This document shows, piece after piece, positions 1 to 9,467 of a stretch of DNA of 64,000 nucleotides. The position numbers were made by a program, and so were the translations under genes. Under the pieces are notes generated by a model. That model had not been told where the DNA came from. It saw nothing but the letters and a program-made list of their open reading frames with translations, and did not search any database. Within the stretch, counting starts at the first letter, position 1. The number at the start of each line of letters is the position of its first letter. Origin of the DNA: Amylolactobacillus amylophilus DSM 20533 = JCM 1125 (GTDB lineage Bacteria > Bacillota > Bacilli > Lactobacillales > Lactobacillaceae); the NCBI RefSeq assembly GCF_001936335.1, contig NZ_CP018888.1, positions 1,488,001-1,552,000 on the forward strand, given 5' to 3'.

Positions 1-158
1 GAAAAAAACTGAGCGAGGAACTGGGACAAAAACGCGCTGAATCAGAGAAAGTCTTGAATGAGCAGATTGCTGAACAGGAAAAGACAATTAGTGAGTTAAA
101 GGCTCAACTGGCTAAATTTGAACAGAACGAAACGGATTCTAATTCACGAAATCAATAA
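1..158 (+). CDS. C-terminus of an unidentified coiled-coil protein (partial)
   Basis: The window opens inside a reading frame (codons begin at base 3) that ends with TAA at 156-158. The roughly 51 visible residues are rich in Glu, Lys, Gln and Leu with heptad-like spacing, and finish in a polar Asn/Ser tail. This looks like the end of a long coiled coil. The gene precedes rpmF, but I cannot name the family from this end alone. No terminator is visible between its stop and the rpmF leader. Confidence 0.6.
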   Translation, partial: KKLSEELGQKRAESEKVLNEQIAEQEKTISELKAQLAKFEQNETDSNSRNQ

Positions 159-268
159 AAATCACTTGCTAATTAGCGGCAGTGATAGTATGATGTATTT
201 CGTGAGTTGTTTATACACCGCTTAGTGATAAGTTTTCACGAAGATTATATAATAAAGGAGTTTTTGAC

Positions 269-454
269 ATGGCAGTTCCAGCACGCAGAACATCAAAGCA
301 AAAGAAGCGTCAACGTCGTGGACACATTAAATTGAGTGTTCCTTCAATGCATTATGATGCAACTATCGGCGAATACCGTTTGAGCCACAGAGTTTCACCA
401 AGTGGTTACTACAAGGGTCGTCAAGTTGTTAACGCTGAACAAGAAAACAATTAA
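269..454 (+). CDS. rpmF: Ribosomal protein bL32, zinc-free (C-minus) form
   Basis: Protein of the large ribosomal subunit, 61 residues. The N-terminus [14 protein letters not shown] is the bL32 signature. The central region where zinc-binding L32 proteins carry two CxxC pairs reads [10 protein letters not shown] and SPSGYYKG instead, with no cysteine in the whole protein, so this form should not bind zinc. A strong AAAGGAG lies at 254-260, eight bases before the ATG. A hairpin terminator follows directly, so the gene is probably a single or terminal transcription unit. Confidence 0.97.
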   Translation: MAVPARRTSKQKKRQRRGHIKLSVPSMHYDATIGEYRLSHRVSPSGYYKGRQVVNAEQENN

Positions 455-458
455 TTTA

Positions 459-482
459 GACACCGGTAGGTGTCTTTTTTTA
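459..482 (+). terminator. Rho-independent terminator of rpmF
   Basis: GACACC (459-464) pairs with GGTGTC (469-474) across a four-base loop and is followed by a run of seven T. It begins five bases after the rpmF stop. Confidence 0.9.
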
Positions 483-513
483 GTTTAGAATAGTAATAAT
501 ATGTGGTGAGTAA

Positions 514-2082
514 ATGAAACTGGCTATTTTAGAAACAAGCGACACACATGGATATATCTTCCCCGGAAATTATTTGGTGCGCGGCGATTACAGCGATTCT
601 TTCGGCTTGTTACGGGCCAAAACCGTCTTTGATCAGGTCTATCACAGTTATGGGCGTGGACAAGTAGTAAGTATCGAAAATGGGGACACCCTACAGGGAT
701 CTGCTCTAGCATCATATATGACGCACTTGAGAAGTAGCGCAGCAATTGCGGATTTTCAAAGTGCTTATAATGCACTGGATTATGACTTTGGGGTACTGGG
801 TAATCACGACTTTAATTACGGAACTGAGTTGCTTACGGCAAATTTCGCGGTTGCCAACAGGAAACTGATTAATGCGAACATTATAGATAAATCAACACGC
901 CAGCCATTTATGGGCGAAGAATTTGCGCTGATTGAGCGTGGCGGGCTGAAAATTGCCGTCATTGGTGTGACGACGAAATATATTCCTCATTGGGAGAGCC
1001 CAGCGCACATTCATAACTTAGAATTTCTGGATGTGGTTGACACCTTAAAGAGGATAGTTCCACAGGTACGAAAACATGCTGACTTGGTGATTGTCAGCTA
1101 TCACGGTGGCTTTGAAAGTGATTTAGTAACGGGTGAGCCGACTGAGCGGATAACTGGTGAGAATCAGGGCTACGCGATTTTACAAGAAGTCGCCGGAATT
1201 GACGTCTTACTTACTGGCCACCAACACCGTGAGATCGCAACGGTTGTCAATGATGTTGTGGTGGTCCAGCCGGGTTATCAGGCTAAAGATGTCACCATGG
1301 TTGAGATAGAGTATGAGTTTGAGGACGGCCAGGCTGTAATCAAGAAAAAAACACCGCAGCTACTTAAAACTGCTAATTATGAGGTGGAGCATAAACTACG
1401 TGATCAGCTAACGATGTTTAATGATGCTGTAGAAGATTGGCTTGATAAACCAGTTGGGTCACTCACGGAGCCGCTCAAACTGGAATCTGGTGCTAAAGCG
1501 CGCATCAATGATGATCCATATCTTAATTTTATTCATCAGGTCCAGTTAAGTCTCACGGATGCAGACATCTCAGCTGCTTCCATTATCAAAGAAGATGCTC
1601 CGGGACTACCTCAGCAGGTTTCTAAGCGGTATCTCTTACTGAATTATCCATATTCAAATCAATTAGTTAAGTTAGAGCTTAGCGGCGCCCAGTTGCGCAG
1701 TATTCTAGAATATACCGCAACGTTCTTTGTTAAGAATCAGCGGACTGGCGAGATTTCATTTGCCAAGAAATTCCTAGAACCCAAGTACCAGCTATATCAC
1801 TTTGATTCCTTCTATCCGATTAATTATCAGATTGAGGTTGATCGACCATTAGGCACGCGCGTCACGCGACTAGAATTTAATGGTCAGCCCATCACAGATC
1901 AACAAATATTCACACTCGTGGTCAGCAAGTACCGCGCCATGGGTGGTGGAACATATCCCGTTTATCCCGACTTGAAGATTGTGGCCGAGTACGAACCAGA
2001 GATCACCGAGATTATGGAAGATTATCTCAGACACAATTCTCCTGTTAAGGTTGAACGAGCCAAGAACTACAGAATTATATAG
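514..2082 (+). CDS. Cytosolic metallophosphatase of the 5'-nucleotidase/UDP-sugar hydrolase family (YunD-like)
   Basis: A 522-residue two-domain enzyme. The N-terminal calcineurin-like domain shows the metal ligands in order: SDTHG (about residues 9-13), ENGDTLQGS, GNHDFNYG, YHGG and TGHQHRE. The C-terminal half matches the nucleotide-binding 5'-nucleotidase domain, with an ending of the type YRAMGGGTY. There is no signal peptide and no cell-wall anchor, so it should act in the cytoplasm, unlike secreted UshA. B. subtilis YunD is the closest family type I know. The substrate (nucleotide, UDP-sugar or another phosphoester) cannot be read from the sequence. The ribosome site before the ATG is weak (GTGGTGAG). 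Confidence 0.85.
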   Translation: MKLAILETSDTHGYIFPGNYLVRGDYSDSFGLLRAKTVFDQVYHSYGRGQVVSIENGDTLQGSALASYMTHLRSSAAIADFQSAYNALDYDFGVLGNHDFNYGTELLTANFAVANRKLINANIIDKSTRQPFMGEEFALIERGGLKIAVIGVTTKYIPHWESPAHIHNLEFLDVVDTLKRIVPQVRKHADLVIVSYHGGFESDLVTGEPTERITGENQGYAILQEVAGIDVLLTGHQHREIATVVNDVVVVQPGYQAKDVTMVEIEYEFEDGQAVIKKKTPQLLKTANYEVEHKLRDQLTMFNDAVEDWLDKPVGSLTEPLKLESGAKARINDDPYLNFIHQVQLSLTDADISAASIIKEDAPGLPQQVSKRYLLLNYPYSNQLVKLELSGAQLRSILEYTATFFVKNQRTGEISFAKKFLEPKYQLYHFDSFYPINYQIEVDRPLGTRVTRLEFNGQPITDQQIFTLVVSKYRAMGGGTYPVYPDLKIVAEYEPEITEIMEDYLRHNSPVKVERAKNYRII

Positions 2083-2113
2083 TCTGGCCTAACAAAATAA
2101 AAAAGTATACAAA

Positions 2114-2141
2114 AAATTCCTGAATAATTATTCAGGAATTT
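2114..2141. terminator. Bidirectional terminator between the nucleotidase-like gene and the DUF2929 gene
   Basis: A perfect 28-base palindrome (AAATTCCTGAATAA and its complement) with T-rich flanks on both strands. It sits between two convergent genes and touches the stop codon of the minus-strand gene. Confidence 0.85.
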
Positions 2142-2320
2142 TATTTTGCCTTAACTGATTTATCCATGATATAAGGGATTACGTTAAAGAACAGGCCGAA
2201 GATGGCTCCAATAATAACTGATTGCATGGGGTTGAAATCCATGCTGGTCAATGCTGATGCAATGAAACCAATAATCATTGTAAACAGAATTGCCCAGACT
2301 GTTGTGACAATATAGCGCAT
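2141..2320 (-). CDS. Small membrane protein of the DUF2929 (YjzD) type
   Basis: A 59-residue frame from ATG at 2320 to TAA at 2143-2141. A good ribosome site (AGAAGGA, complement of 2328-2334) lies seven bases upstream. The protein begins MRYIVTTVWAILF and has two hydrophobic stretches (about residues 4-25 and 35-50) separated by a polar turn, then a basic tail ending KAK. Length, N-terminal YIVTxxWA pattern and two-helix layout match the DUF2929 family as I remember it. Function unknown. It lies divergent to dnaE and shares the palindromic terminator with the upstream gene. Confidence 0.75.
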   Translation of the reverse strand: MRYIVTTVWAILFTMIIGFIASALTSMDFNPMQSVIIGAIFGLFFNVIPYIMDKSVKAK

Positions 2321-2392
2321 AATTATATCCTTCTTTCGCTTAGCATCTTACCAAATTACACAGAGCTTTTCAATGTTTAGCATGATGTTGTT

Positions 2393-2401
2393 TGCTATAA
2401 T
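2393..2401 (+). promoter_or_regulatory. Extended -10 promoter element of dnaE
   Basis: TGC followed by TATAAT (2396-2401), a perfect -10 hexamer with the TGn extension, 20 bases before the dnaE ATG. No convincing -35 is visible, which fits an extended -10 promoter. An AGAGGTG ribosome site follows at 2409-2415. Confidence 0.55.
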
Positions 2402-2421
2402 TAAACCTAGAGGTGAATTAA

Positions 2422-5400
2422 ATGGCATTTGTCAGTTTACAAAATATTAGCGCGTATAGCTTGTTGCAGGGTCCTACTACTGTGGCCGATTTGGTTCAGG
2501 ATGCCGTAGAAAAGGGCTATGATTCAATTGCACTGACTGATTATAATTACACCTATGGTTTCCTGCAATTTAACGAACTGGCACAGGCAGCGGGTATTAA
2601 ACCCATATTTGGGGTTCAGCTGAGCGTTAAAGGCGTGGTTGATCAATCGGCTAATTTTAACCTGATTTTTATTGCTAAGGACCAGATTGGGTACCAGAAT
2701 TTACTTAAATTATCGTCATACTCTGCGTTACAAAAGGAACCACAGCCTCTAGACAAGGTGCATAAGTACTTATCCCACCTGTTTATCATTACCCCAGCAA
2801 ATGCGACCAGCGAACTAGTGTATCTTGATCAGGCGAACCACCAGTTAATTGATACTTATATGCGAGATTTTTTGACGTTAATCCCTACATCTAGCAGTCT
2901 CTATTTGGGTGTTTATGCAGCCGATGAGACAAGAAATTATGTGGCTACATTACGCCAGTTAGAGAAGCAGTACGATGTACCACTGGTTGCGCTAGAAGAT
3001 GTCTTATATCGTGACGACATCAATCAGTTTGAGCGAAAAGTATTGGTAGCAATTGGTGCGAATGACAAGATTGTGGATGCACCTGCATTAGCTAAGATGA
3101 AGGGTAGTCATGCGCTACTTACTCCACAGGATGTGGCACAGCGCTACCACAAATTTGAACTCGATGACGCGGTACGCAATACTGAGATGATCGCTGCTGC
3201 TTGTAACGTCCAACTTGAACCGGTTAAACGGCGTCTACCAGTTTTTAAACAAGATAAGTTTGCGACATCAAGCGAGTATCTGCTCGACCTAGTTGAACGG
3301 GGTCTCCGTTTCAGGTTTAAGAATCAACCCGTGCCAAAGGAATATCGCACGCGAATTCAGTCTGAGTTGGCTGTGATTAATTCAATGGGCTTTGCTGACT
3401 ACTTCCTCATTGTTTGGGACGTGGTCAGATTCGCCCACCACGAGTACATCATGACTGGCCCCGGGCGAGGATCGGCAGCTGGTTCACTGGTGTCATATGC
3501 GTTACAGATTACTGGTGTTGACCCTATCAAGTACGGTCTCATCTTTGAGCGATTCTTGAATCCTGCTCGAGCACAGATGCCGGATATCGACCTTGATCTT
3601 CCAGATAAGGATCGTGAACGCGTTTTGGACTATATGTTTACTAAGTATGGCCTAGATCACGTAGCGCAAATTATTACTTTTGGTACATTCGGAATGAAAC
3701 AAGCGGTACGCGATACGGGACGAGTTTTTGGTCAAAGTGAATTCGAGATGAAACGGTGGTCTGAGGCATTAGGCCAAACAGGTGAGCAGACTTTGAGTGC
3801 GGCGTTTGCCAAATCAAAAAAACTCCAAACGATCGTCAAGAGTTCACCGCAGAATCAGCTGATTTTTGATACGGCCCGCTTGATTGAAGGACTACCGCGG
3901 AACAGTTCTACGCATGCTGCCGGCATCGTGCTTACGGATGGGTCACTAGTAGAGACCGTTGGGCTACAGGCCGGTAGCACCAATTCAATCCCGCTTACTC
4001 AACAAACGATGACTTTTGTTGAAAAAATCGGGCTTTTGAAAATTGATTTCTTAGCATTAAGTAACCTAACACTATTAGATAGTATTGTGCAGTCAGTGAA
4101 GCAAAACGGTACTAATATTGTCTTAGAGAAGATTCCACTTGATGACAAGGAGACACTGGCACTCTTTGCGCGAGGCGACACCGAGGGAATATTCCAGTTT
4201 GATAATACCGAGGACGTTAAGCGGATGCTCCGCCAAATTAAGCCAGATAGTTTTCTCGATATTGTAGCAGCAAACGCGTTGAATCGTCCCGGTCCTTCGG
4301 TCAATATTCCGCATTTCGTCGCGCGTAAGCACGGGCAGGAGCAAATCAATTACCTCGATCCAACTTTAGAGCCTTTTCTTAAGGAAACATACGGCATCAT
4401 GCTTTACCAAGAACAGGTAATGCAGGTGGCACGTGTATTTGCAGGTTTTTCACTGGCTGATGCGGATCTGTTGCGGCGTGCAATCTCGAAGAAAAAGGTC
4501 GCGTTATTAGAGGAGCAGAAACAGAAGTTCATTCGTGGTGCTGTTGAACGCGGACACGCTAAAAAGATTGCCGTCACCGTTTTTGAATATATCGAGCGAT
4601 TTGGTGGCTACGGCTTCAACAAGTCTCACGCAGTGGCCTATAGCATGCTTGCCTTTTGGCTTGCTTATTTTAAGGTGCATTTTCCCGGTGATTTCTACGC
4701 CAGCCAGTTGAATTTGAATCAGAAGAACTTGGTAAAAAGTAACCTGTATATGAGCTCAGCCCAATATCAAGGAATTAAGTTGGCAGGGCCAAATATAAAC
4801 ACAAGTGGGATATCCTACATCTATAGTGCAGGTGTGATTTCAATGGGTCTGACGTCTATTAAAGGGGTAGCGCTAAATCTCGTAAAGGACATTATCGCTA
4901 AAAGACAGGGCACGGCGGGGCCGTTTCGTGATTTAACGGACTTTTTGCAAAGAATTGAACCGCAGTTTCTCCGAGTGGAGGTAATTGAGAATATTGTTAA
5001 GTCTGGTGCATTCGACGAGCTGGCTCCAAACAGGCATCAGCTATTGAACAGCGTCTCGGATGCGGTTCAAGCAATCAAGCTCTCGGGGAACAATACGTCC
5101 ATCTTCGATATATTAGAGCCCAAACTAGAGGACTTACCAGATTTCGATCTGAATGAGAAGTCGGCAATGGAGGAAGAGGTCCTTGGTATCAGCTTTAGTC
5201 AGAACTTGTTAATTGATGCACAAAAGTATGCTCAAAAACTGAATGCTGTTACGTTTGACAAGTTGGAAATTAATCAGATGCAGCTGATAGTTGGGAAACT
5301 ACTTAAATATCATCAAATCCTAACTAAGAAAAATGAGCAGATGGCGTTTCTAACGTTCACAGATGGGATTAATCAGCTAGAAGTGACCGCATTTCCACAG

Positions 5401-5544
5401 ATTTATCGGGATATAAAAGCCGAGCTTTCTGAACAGCAAGTTTATCTATTACGGTTGAAAACCCAGGCCGATCGGTACGATATTCACGCGCAGCAACACA
5501 TTTTGAACAACCTGAAAAAATTTAATTTTTCAAAGAAGGATTAA
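2422..5544 (+). CDS. dnaE: DNA polymerase III alpha subunit, DnaE type
   Basis: A replicative polymerase of 1040 residues, the DnaE partner of PolC in Firmicutes, thought to extend lagging-strand primers. The order is an N-terminal PHP domain, palm with GRGSAAG (about 347) and the catalytic pair in PDIDLD (Asp388, Asp390), the third acidic residue in KIDFLAL (Asp542), helix-hairpin-helix, and a C-terminal OB fold. The PHP domain starts LQNISAYSLL, where proofreading-type PHP domains have H-x-H, so its metal site is probably not functional. The gene is transcribed alone; 163 bases separate it from pfkA. Confidence 0.96.
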   Translation: MAFVSLQNISAYSLLQGPTTVADLVQDAVEKGYDSIALTDYNYTYGFLQFNELAQAAGIKPIFGVQLSVKGVVDQSANFNLIFIAKDQIGYQNLLKLSSYSALQKEPQPLDKVHKYLSHLFIITPANATSELVYLDQANHQLIDTYMRDFLTLIPTSSSLYLGVYAADETRNYVATLRQLEKQYDVPLVALEDVLYRDDINQFERKVLVAIGANDKIVDAPALAKMKGSHALLTPQDVAQRYHKFELDDAVRNTEMIAAACNVQLEPVKRRLPVFKQDKFATSSEYLLDLVERGLRFRFKNQPVPKEYRTRIQSELAVINSMGFADYFLIVWDVVRFAHHEYIMTGPGRGSAAGSLVSYALQITGVDPIKYGLIFERFLNPARAQMPDIDLDLPDKDRERVLDYMFTKYGLDHVAQIITFGTFGMKQAVRDTGRVFGQSEFEMKRWSEALGQTGEQTLSAAFAKSKKLQTIVKSSPQNQLIFDTARLIEGLPRNSSTHAAGIVLTDGSLVETVGLQAGSTNSIPLTQQTMTFVEKIGLLKIDFLALSNLTLLDSIVQSVKQNGTNIVLEKIPLDDKETLALFARGDTEGIFQFDNTEDVKRMLRQIKPDSFLDIVAANALNRPGPSVNIPHFVARKHGQEQINYLDPTLEPFLKETYGIMLYQEQVMQVARVFAGFSLADADLLRRAISKKKVALLEEQKQKFIRGAVERGHAKKIAVTVFEYIERFGGYGFNKSHAVAYSMLAFWLAYFKVHFPGDFYASQLNLNQKNLVKSNLYMSSAQYQGIKLAGPNINTSGISYIYSAGVISMGLTSIKGVALNLVKDIIAKRQGTAGPFRDLTDFLQRIEPQFLRVEVIENIVKSGAFDELAPNRHQLLNSVSDAVQAIKLSGNNTSIFDILEPKLEDLPDFDLNEKSAMEEEVLGISFSQNLLIDAQKYAQKLNAVTFDKLEINQMQLIVGKLLKYHQILTKKNEQMAFLTFTDGINQLEVTAFPQIYRDIKAELSEQQVYLLRLKTQADRYDIHAQQHILNNLKKFNFSKKD

Positions 5545-5575
5545 CACTAATGATAGTTAAAATGTGATGAAATCA

Positions 5576-5589
5576 TGAAAGCGAAATCA
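5576..5589 (+). promoter_or_regulatory. cre site (CcpA) upstream of pfkA-pyk
   Basis: TGAAAGCGAAATCA matches the cre consensus TGWAANCGNTNWCA at every fixed position but one (A for T at position 10). It lies 119 bases upstream of the pfkA start, which favours activation, as known for the pfk-pyk-ldh operon of Lactococcus. The promoter itself is not clear; TATCAT at 5654-5659 is a possible -10. Confidence 0.6.
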
Positions 5590-5707
5590 TGAGAAAAAGT
5601 TTACAAACTCCGAAATATCACGGTTTTTTAAAGACTTTTCGGCAGATAAATGATATCATTAACACCGTTGTGAGTAATAAAAAAAGAATAATATTTGAGG
5701 TGAATTC

Positions 5708-6667
5708 ATGAAACGGATAGGTATTTTAACTAGTGGTGGCGACGCTCCTGGTATGAATGCAGCCGTCCGCGCCGTAGCTCGTAAGGCGCTCGACTCAGGA
5801 TTAGAGGTTTTCGGGATTAATTATGGTTATGCTGGACTAGTTGCTGGAGATATTTTCCAAATGACTTCGGCAACCGTAGCTGACAAAATTAATCGTGGTG
5901 GAACTTTCTTATACTCAGCCCGGTATCCAGAATTTGCTCAGGTTGAAGGTCAACTTAAGGGGATCGAACAGCTTGAAAAGTTCGGGATTGAAGCACTTGT
6001 AGTAATTGGCGGAGATGGTTCTTACCATGGAGCATTGCGTCTAACTGAACATGGTTATAACGCAATCGGCTTACCTGGTACCATCGATAATGACGTTCCT
6101 TACACAGACTTCACTATCGGTTTTGACTCTGCCTGTCGTACTGCGATTGACGCCATTGATAAGATTCGTGACACTGCTTCAAGTCATCAACGTGTATTTA
6201 TCGTTAATGTCATGGGAAGAAATTGCGGTGATATTGCAATGTGGGCCGGTGTTGCAAGTGGTGCAGACGCAATAGTGATTCCAGAACGTGATTATGACAT
6301 GCAGGAAATCGCTGATAACCTTAAGCAAGGCTTAGCAAACGGCAAAAGTCACGGAATCGTTGTATTGGCTGAAGGTGTAATGTCAGCAGAGAAATTCAAA
6401 GATGAATTGTTGAAGTACGGCGATTTCGATGCTCGTGCAAATACTTTGGGACACATGATGCGTGGCGGTTCACCTACCACACAAGACCGTGTGTTGGCTA
6501 CCAAACTTGGCGTTCACGCTGTTGAGTTGTTGCTCGATGGTAAAGGCGGTCTTGCTGTTGGAATTGAGAACAACAAGATTACTAGTCACAGTATGCTTGA
6601 ACTCTTTGAAGAGAAGCATCATGGTGATATGTCACTGTATGACATGAATAAGGTTTTGGCTAAATAA
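5708..6667 (+). CDS. pfkA: ATP-dependent 6-phosphofructokinase
   Basis: Converts fructose 6-phosphate and ATP to fructose 1,6-bisphosphate, the committing step of glycolysis. The 319-residue length equals the bacterial PfkA norm. Visible motifs are [11 protein letters not shown] near the start (ATP site), GGDGS (about 102-106), the catalytic loop GTIDNDVP (about 124-131), and MGRNCGD with MRGGSPT. The ribosome site GAGGTGA lies five bases before ATG. It is the first gene of a two-gene operon with pyk, 30 bases downstream. Confidence 0.98.
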   Translation: MKRIGILTSGGDAPGMNAAVRAVARKALDSGLEVFGINYGYAGLVAGDIFQMTSATVADKINRGGTFLYSARYPEFAQVEGQLKGIEQLEKFGIEALVVIGGDGSYHGALRLTEHGYNAIGLPGTIDNDVPYTDFTIGFDSACRTAIDAIDKIRDTASSHQRVFIVNVMGRNCGDIAMWAGVASGADAIVIPERDYDMQEIADNLKQGLANGKSHGIVVLAEGVMSAEKFKDELLKYGDFDARANTLGHMMRGGSPTTQDRVLATKLGVHAVELLLDGKGGLAVGIENNKITSHSMLELFEEKHHGDMSLYDMNKVLAK

Positions 6668-6697
6668 TATCTGTAACTTAAAAGGAGATTTTCGAAT

Positions 6698-8467
6698 ATG
6701 AAAAGAACAAAAATTGTCAGCACATTAGGACCCGCAAGTAATGACCTTGCAACCATCAAGTCATTAATCGAAGCAGGTGCAAATGTTTTCCGTTTCAACT
6801 TCTCACATGGTGACCATGCTGAACAAGCTGAAAGAATGGAACTTGTAAGACAAGCCGAGAAGGAAACTGGCAAGCTTGTTGGTATACTACTTGATACTAA
6901 GGGTGCAGAAATCAGAACTACACCTCAAAAAGATGGCAAGTTCGAGGTTGAAACTGGCCACGTACTCCGGATTTCAATGGATGACACTCTTGAAGGTACT
7001 CCAGAGAAGATTGCAGTTACTTATCCTGGACTATACGCTGATACTCATGTTGGTGGACATGTGCTCATCGATGATGGTTTGGTTGATCTTTTGATTACTG
7101 AAAAAGACGAAGCTAACCGCGAATTAGTTACTAAAGCACAAAACCCTGGCTTAATCGGTTCACGGAAGGGTGTTAACGCACCTGGTGTTGAGATTCGCCT
7201 CCCAGGAATCACCGAAAAAGATGCCGATGACATTCGTTTTGGTATTGAGCAAGGTATTAACTTTATCGCGGCTTCATTCGTAAGAAAAGCACAAGATGTC
7301 TTAGATATCCGTGAAATTCTTGAAGAAAAGCACGCTGAGCACATTAAGATTTTCCCTAAGATTGAATCACAAGAAGGTATCGACAACATTGACTCAATCT
7401 TGAAAGTATCTGACGGTTTAATGGTTGCTCGTGGTGACATGGGTGTGGAAATTCCTTTCGTGAACGTGCCATTTGTTCAAAAGGACTTAATCAGAAAGTG
7501 CAACGCACTTGGTAAGCCAGTTATTACTGCTACCCAAATGTTGGATTCAATGCAAGAAAACCCACGTCCTACACGTGCTGAAGTAACTGACGTTGCTAAC
7601 GCTGTGATGGATGGTACTGATGCAACTATGCTTTCTGGTGAATCAGCAAACGGTGACTACCCATATGAAGCCGTTAAGGCAATGAACGACATCAACTTGC
7701 GGACTGAGGAACAGATGGACCAAAGAAATACTTTAGCTCTGCAACGATTTGAAGACTACTCAGGTTCAAATGTGACCGAAGCCGTTGGTGAGTCAGTTGT
7801 CCGGGCTGCAGAAGAACTTGGTGTGAAGACAATTATTACAGCTACTAACTCTGGTTACACAGCAAGAATGATTTCTAAGTACCGTCCCAGTGCTGATATC
7901 GTTGCCCTTACTTTTGATGAAAAAGTTCAACGTTCATTAACTGTTCAATGGGGTGTTTACCCAGTCTTGACTAACCGTCCTTCATCAACTGATGACATGT
8001 TCGACAAAGCAACGGAAGTTGCTAAAGAAACTGGTTTAGTTGAAGATGGCGATCTAGTAATCATCGTTGCCGGCGTTCCTGTTGGTGAATCTGGTACAAC
8101 TAACGTGATGAAGCTTCAATTGATTGGTTCTAAGTTGGCGCAAGGTATCGGTGTTGGCGAACAATCAGTAATTGGTACTGCTTTAGTTGCAGATAACGCT
8201 GATGATGCTAATAACAACATCAAAGATGGTGACATCCTCGTAACAAAGACAACTGATAAGGACTACCTGCCTGCAATTAAGAAGGCAAGTGCTTTAATAG
8301 TTGAAAATGGTGGTTTAACATCACATGCTTCAATCGTTGGTATCTCACTTGGCATTCCAGTCGTAGTTGGTGCTTCAGAAGCAACTACTAAGATTAAGAA
8401 TGGTGAGAAGATTACCGTTGATTCACGTCGTGGAGCAATCTACCGTGGTGAAGCTGTTAACATGTAA
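6698..8467 (+). CDS. pyk: Pyruvate kinase with C-terminal PEP-utiliser domain
   Basis: Makes pyruvate and ATP from phosphoenolpyruvate and ADP. At 589 residues it is the long form typical of Bacillus and lactobacilli. The N-terminal barrel carries MKRTKIVSTLGPAS, FPKIESQEG and the MVARGDMGVEI motif. The extra C-terminal domain resembles the phosphohistidine domain of PEP-utilising enzymes, with GGLTSHAS around His543. It is co-transcribed with pfkA and has AAAGGAG at 6681-6687. A terminator follows. Confidence 0.98.
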   Translation: MKRTKIVSTLGPASNDLATIKSLIEAGANVFRFNFSHGDHAEQAERMELVRQAEKETGKLVGILLDTKGAEIRTTPQKDGKFEVETGHVLRISMDDTLEGTPEKIAVTYPGLYADTHVGGHVLIDDGLVDLLITEKDEANRELVTKAQNPGLIGSRKGVNAPGVEIRLPGITEKDADDIRFGIEQGINFIAASFVRKAQDVLDIREILEEKHAEHIKIFPKIESQEGIDNIDSILKVSDGLMVARGDMGVEIPFVNVPFVQKDLIRKCNALGKPVITATQMLDSMQENPRPTRAEVTDVANAVMDGTDATMLSGESANGDYPYEAVKAMNDINLRTEEQMDQRNTLALQRFEDYSGSNVTEAVGESVVRAAEELGVKTIITATNSGYTARMISKYRPSADIVALTFDEKVQRSLTVQWGVYPVLTNRPSSTDDMFDKATEVAKETGLVEDGDLVIIVAGVPVGESGTTNVMKLQLIGSKLAQGIGVGEQSVIGTALVADNADDANNNIKDGDILVTKTTDKDYLPAIKKASALIVENGGLTSHASIVGISLGIPVVVGASEATTKIKNGEKITVDSRRGAIYRGEAVNM

Positions 8468-8482
8468 TTCACGCATTCGCTA

Positions 8483-8518
8483 AATAGTCAGCTCGATTGA
8501 GCTGGCTATTTTATTTTG
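8483..8518 (+). terminator. Terminator of the pfkA-pyk operon
   Basis: A 12-base-pair stem (8483-8494 with 8499-8510, one G-T wobble), four-base loop GATT, then a T-rich tail. Confidence 0.92.
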
Positions 8519-8585
8519 TCCTCGAATACTCTATAATTAAGGGTTATAAGGTCAAATCAAACTTAAACGAAATTAAGGTGGAAAC

Positions 8586-9467
8586 TTGTTAGGACAAATT
8601 GTTAATGGAAAAGTTATAGATCTAAATCAAGAGGCGTTTTTCGTCCAGACTGCTGGCATTACTTTTTGCCTTGCTAAAAACGCGGTTGCGACCGACGAAC
8701 GAATCCTTGAGCTCGGAGATACGGTACAGGGATTTGTCTATGAGAATCGTGAACGTGAGATGGTCATGACCCAATATTATCCACGGGCACAAGTTGACCA
8801 ATATGGCTGGGGAACGGTGACTGACGTCCGCAAAGATCTCGGCGTATTTGTTGATATCGGCTTACCTGATAAGGACGTTGTGGTTTCACTCGATGACTTG
8901 CCGCTAGATCACCCGAAATGGCCTAAAGCAGGTGACCAGCTCCTGGTTGCCTTAGAGGAGGACCATAAGAATCGGCTCTGGGCCAAACTAGCTGACGATG
9001 CAATTTTTCAACAACTTGCCGTGAAATTTCCGAAGGGAATGGAGCACAAAAATCTCAAAGTTACCGTTTATGCAAGTAGATTTGTTGGCGCTTTTGCCTT
9101 ATCAAGTGACTACTATCTGACTTTTATTCATGAATCTCAATTACTCCAAGTTCCACGCTTGGGTGAAGTTTTAGAGGCGCGGGTAATTGGCGAAGGCAGT
9201 CATGGTCGACTCAATCTGAGTACTTTACCGCAAAGCTTTGAGGTGATTGATGACGATGCGCAGATGATCTTGATGATGATCAAGCGCACAGCAGATAAAA
9301 CACTACCATTTGCGGATTCTAGTGCGGCGGAAGATATTAAACAGCATTTTGGAATTAGCAAGTCTAGCTTCAAACGGGCCATCGGGCACCTATTGAAGAA
9401 TAGATTGATCACGCAAGATAAAGAGAAGCATGAGATTAAGTTAGTTGACCATGACGAAGCTGAATGA
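8586..9467 (+). CDS. cvfB: S1-domain RNA-binding protein of the CvfB/YitL family
   Basis: A 293-residue protein with several S1-like OB folds and a C-terminal winged-helix segment (about 245-285, DIKQHFGISKSSFKRAIG). This is the CvfB layout; S. aureus CvfB binds RNA and affects virulence gene expression. The start is TTG at 8586, with AAGGTGG ending five bases earlier. No in-frame ATG lies near a ribosome site. A TATAAT at 8532-8537 is the likely -10. It overlaps the next gene, xerD, which suggests co-transcription. Confidence 0.88.
   Translation: MLGQIVNGKVIDLNQEAFFVQTAGITFCLAKNAVATDERILELGDTVQGFVYENREREMVMTQYYPRAQVDQYGWGTVTDVRKDLGVFVDIGLPDKDVVVSLDDLPLDHPKWPKAGDQLLVALEEDHKNRLWAKLADDAIFQQLAVKFPKGMEHKNLKVTVYASRFVGAFALSSDYYLTFIHESQLLQVPRLGEVLEARVIGEGSHGRLNLSTLPQSFEVIDDDAQMILMMIKRTADKTLPFADSSAAEDIKQHFGISKSSFKRAIGHLLKNRLITQDKEKHEIKLVDHDEAE

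Noticed and set aside
3999-4349. Long open frame on the minus strand inside dnaE
   Set aside because: Antisense shadow of a highly conserved gene with no ribosome site.
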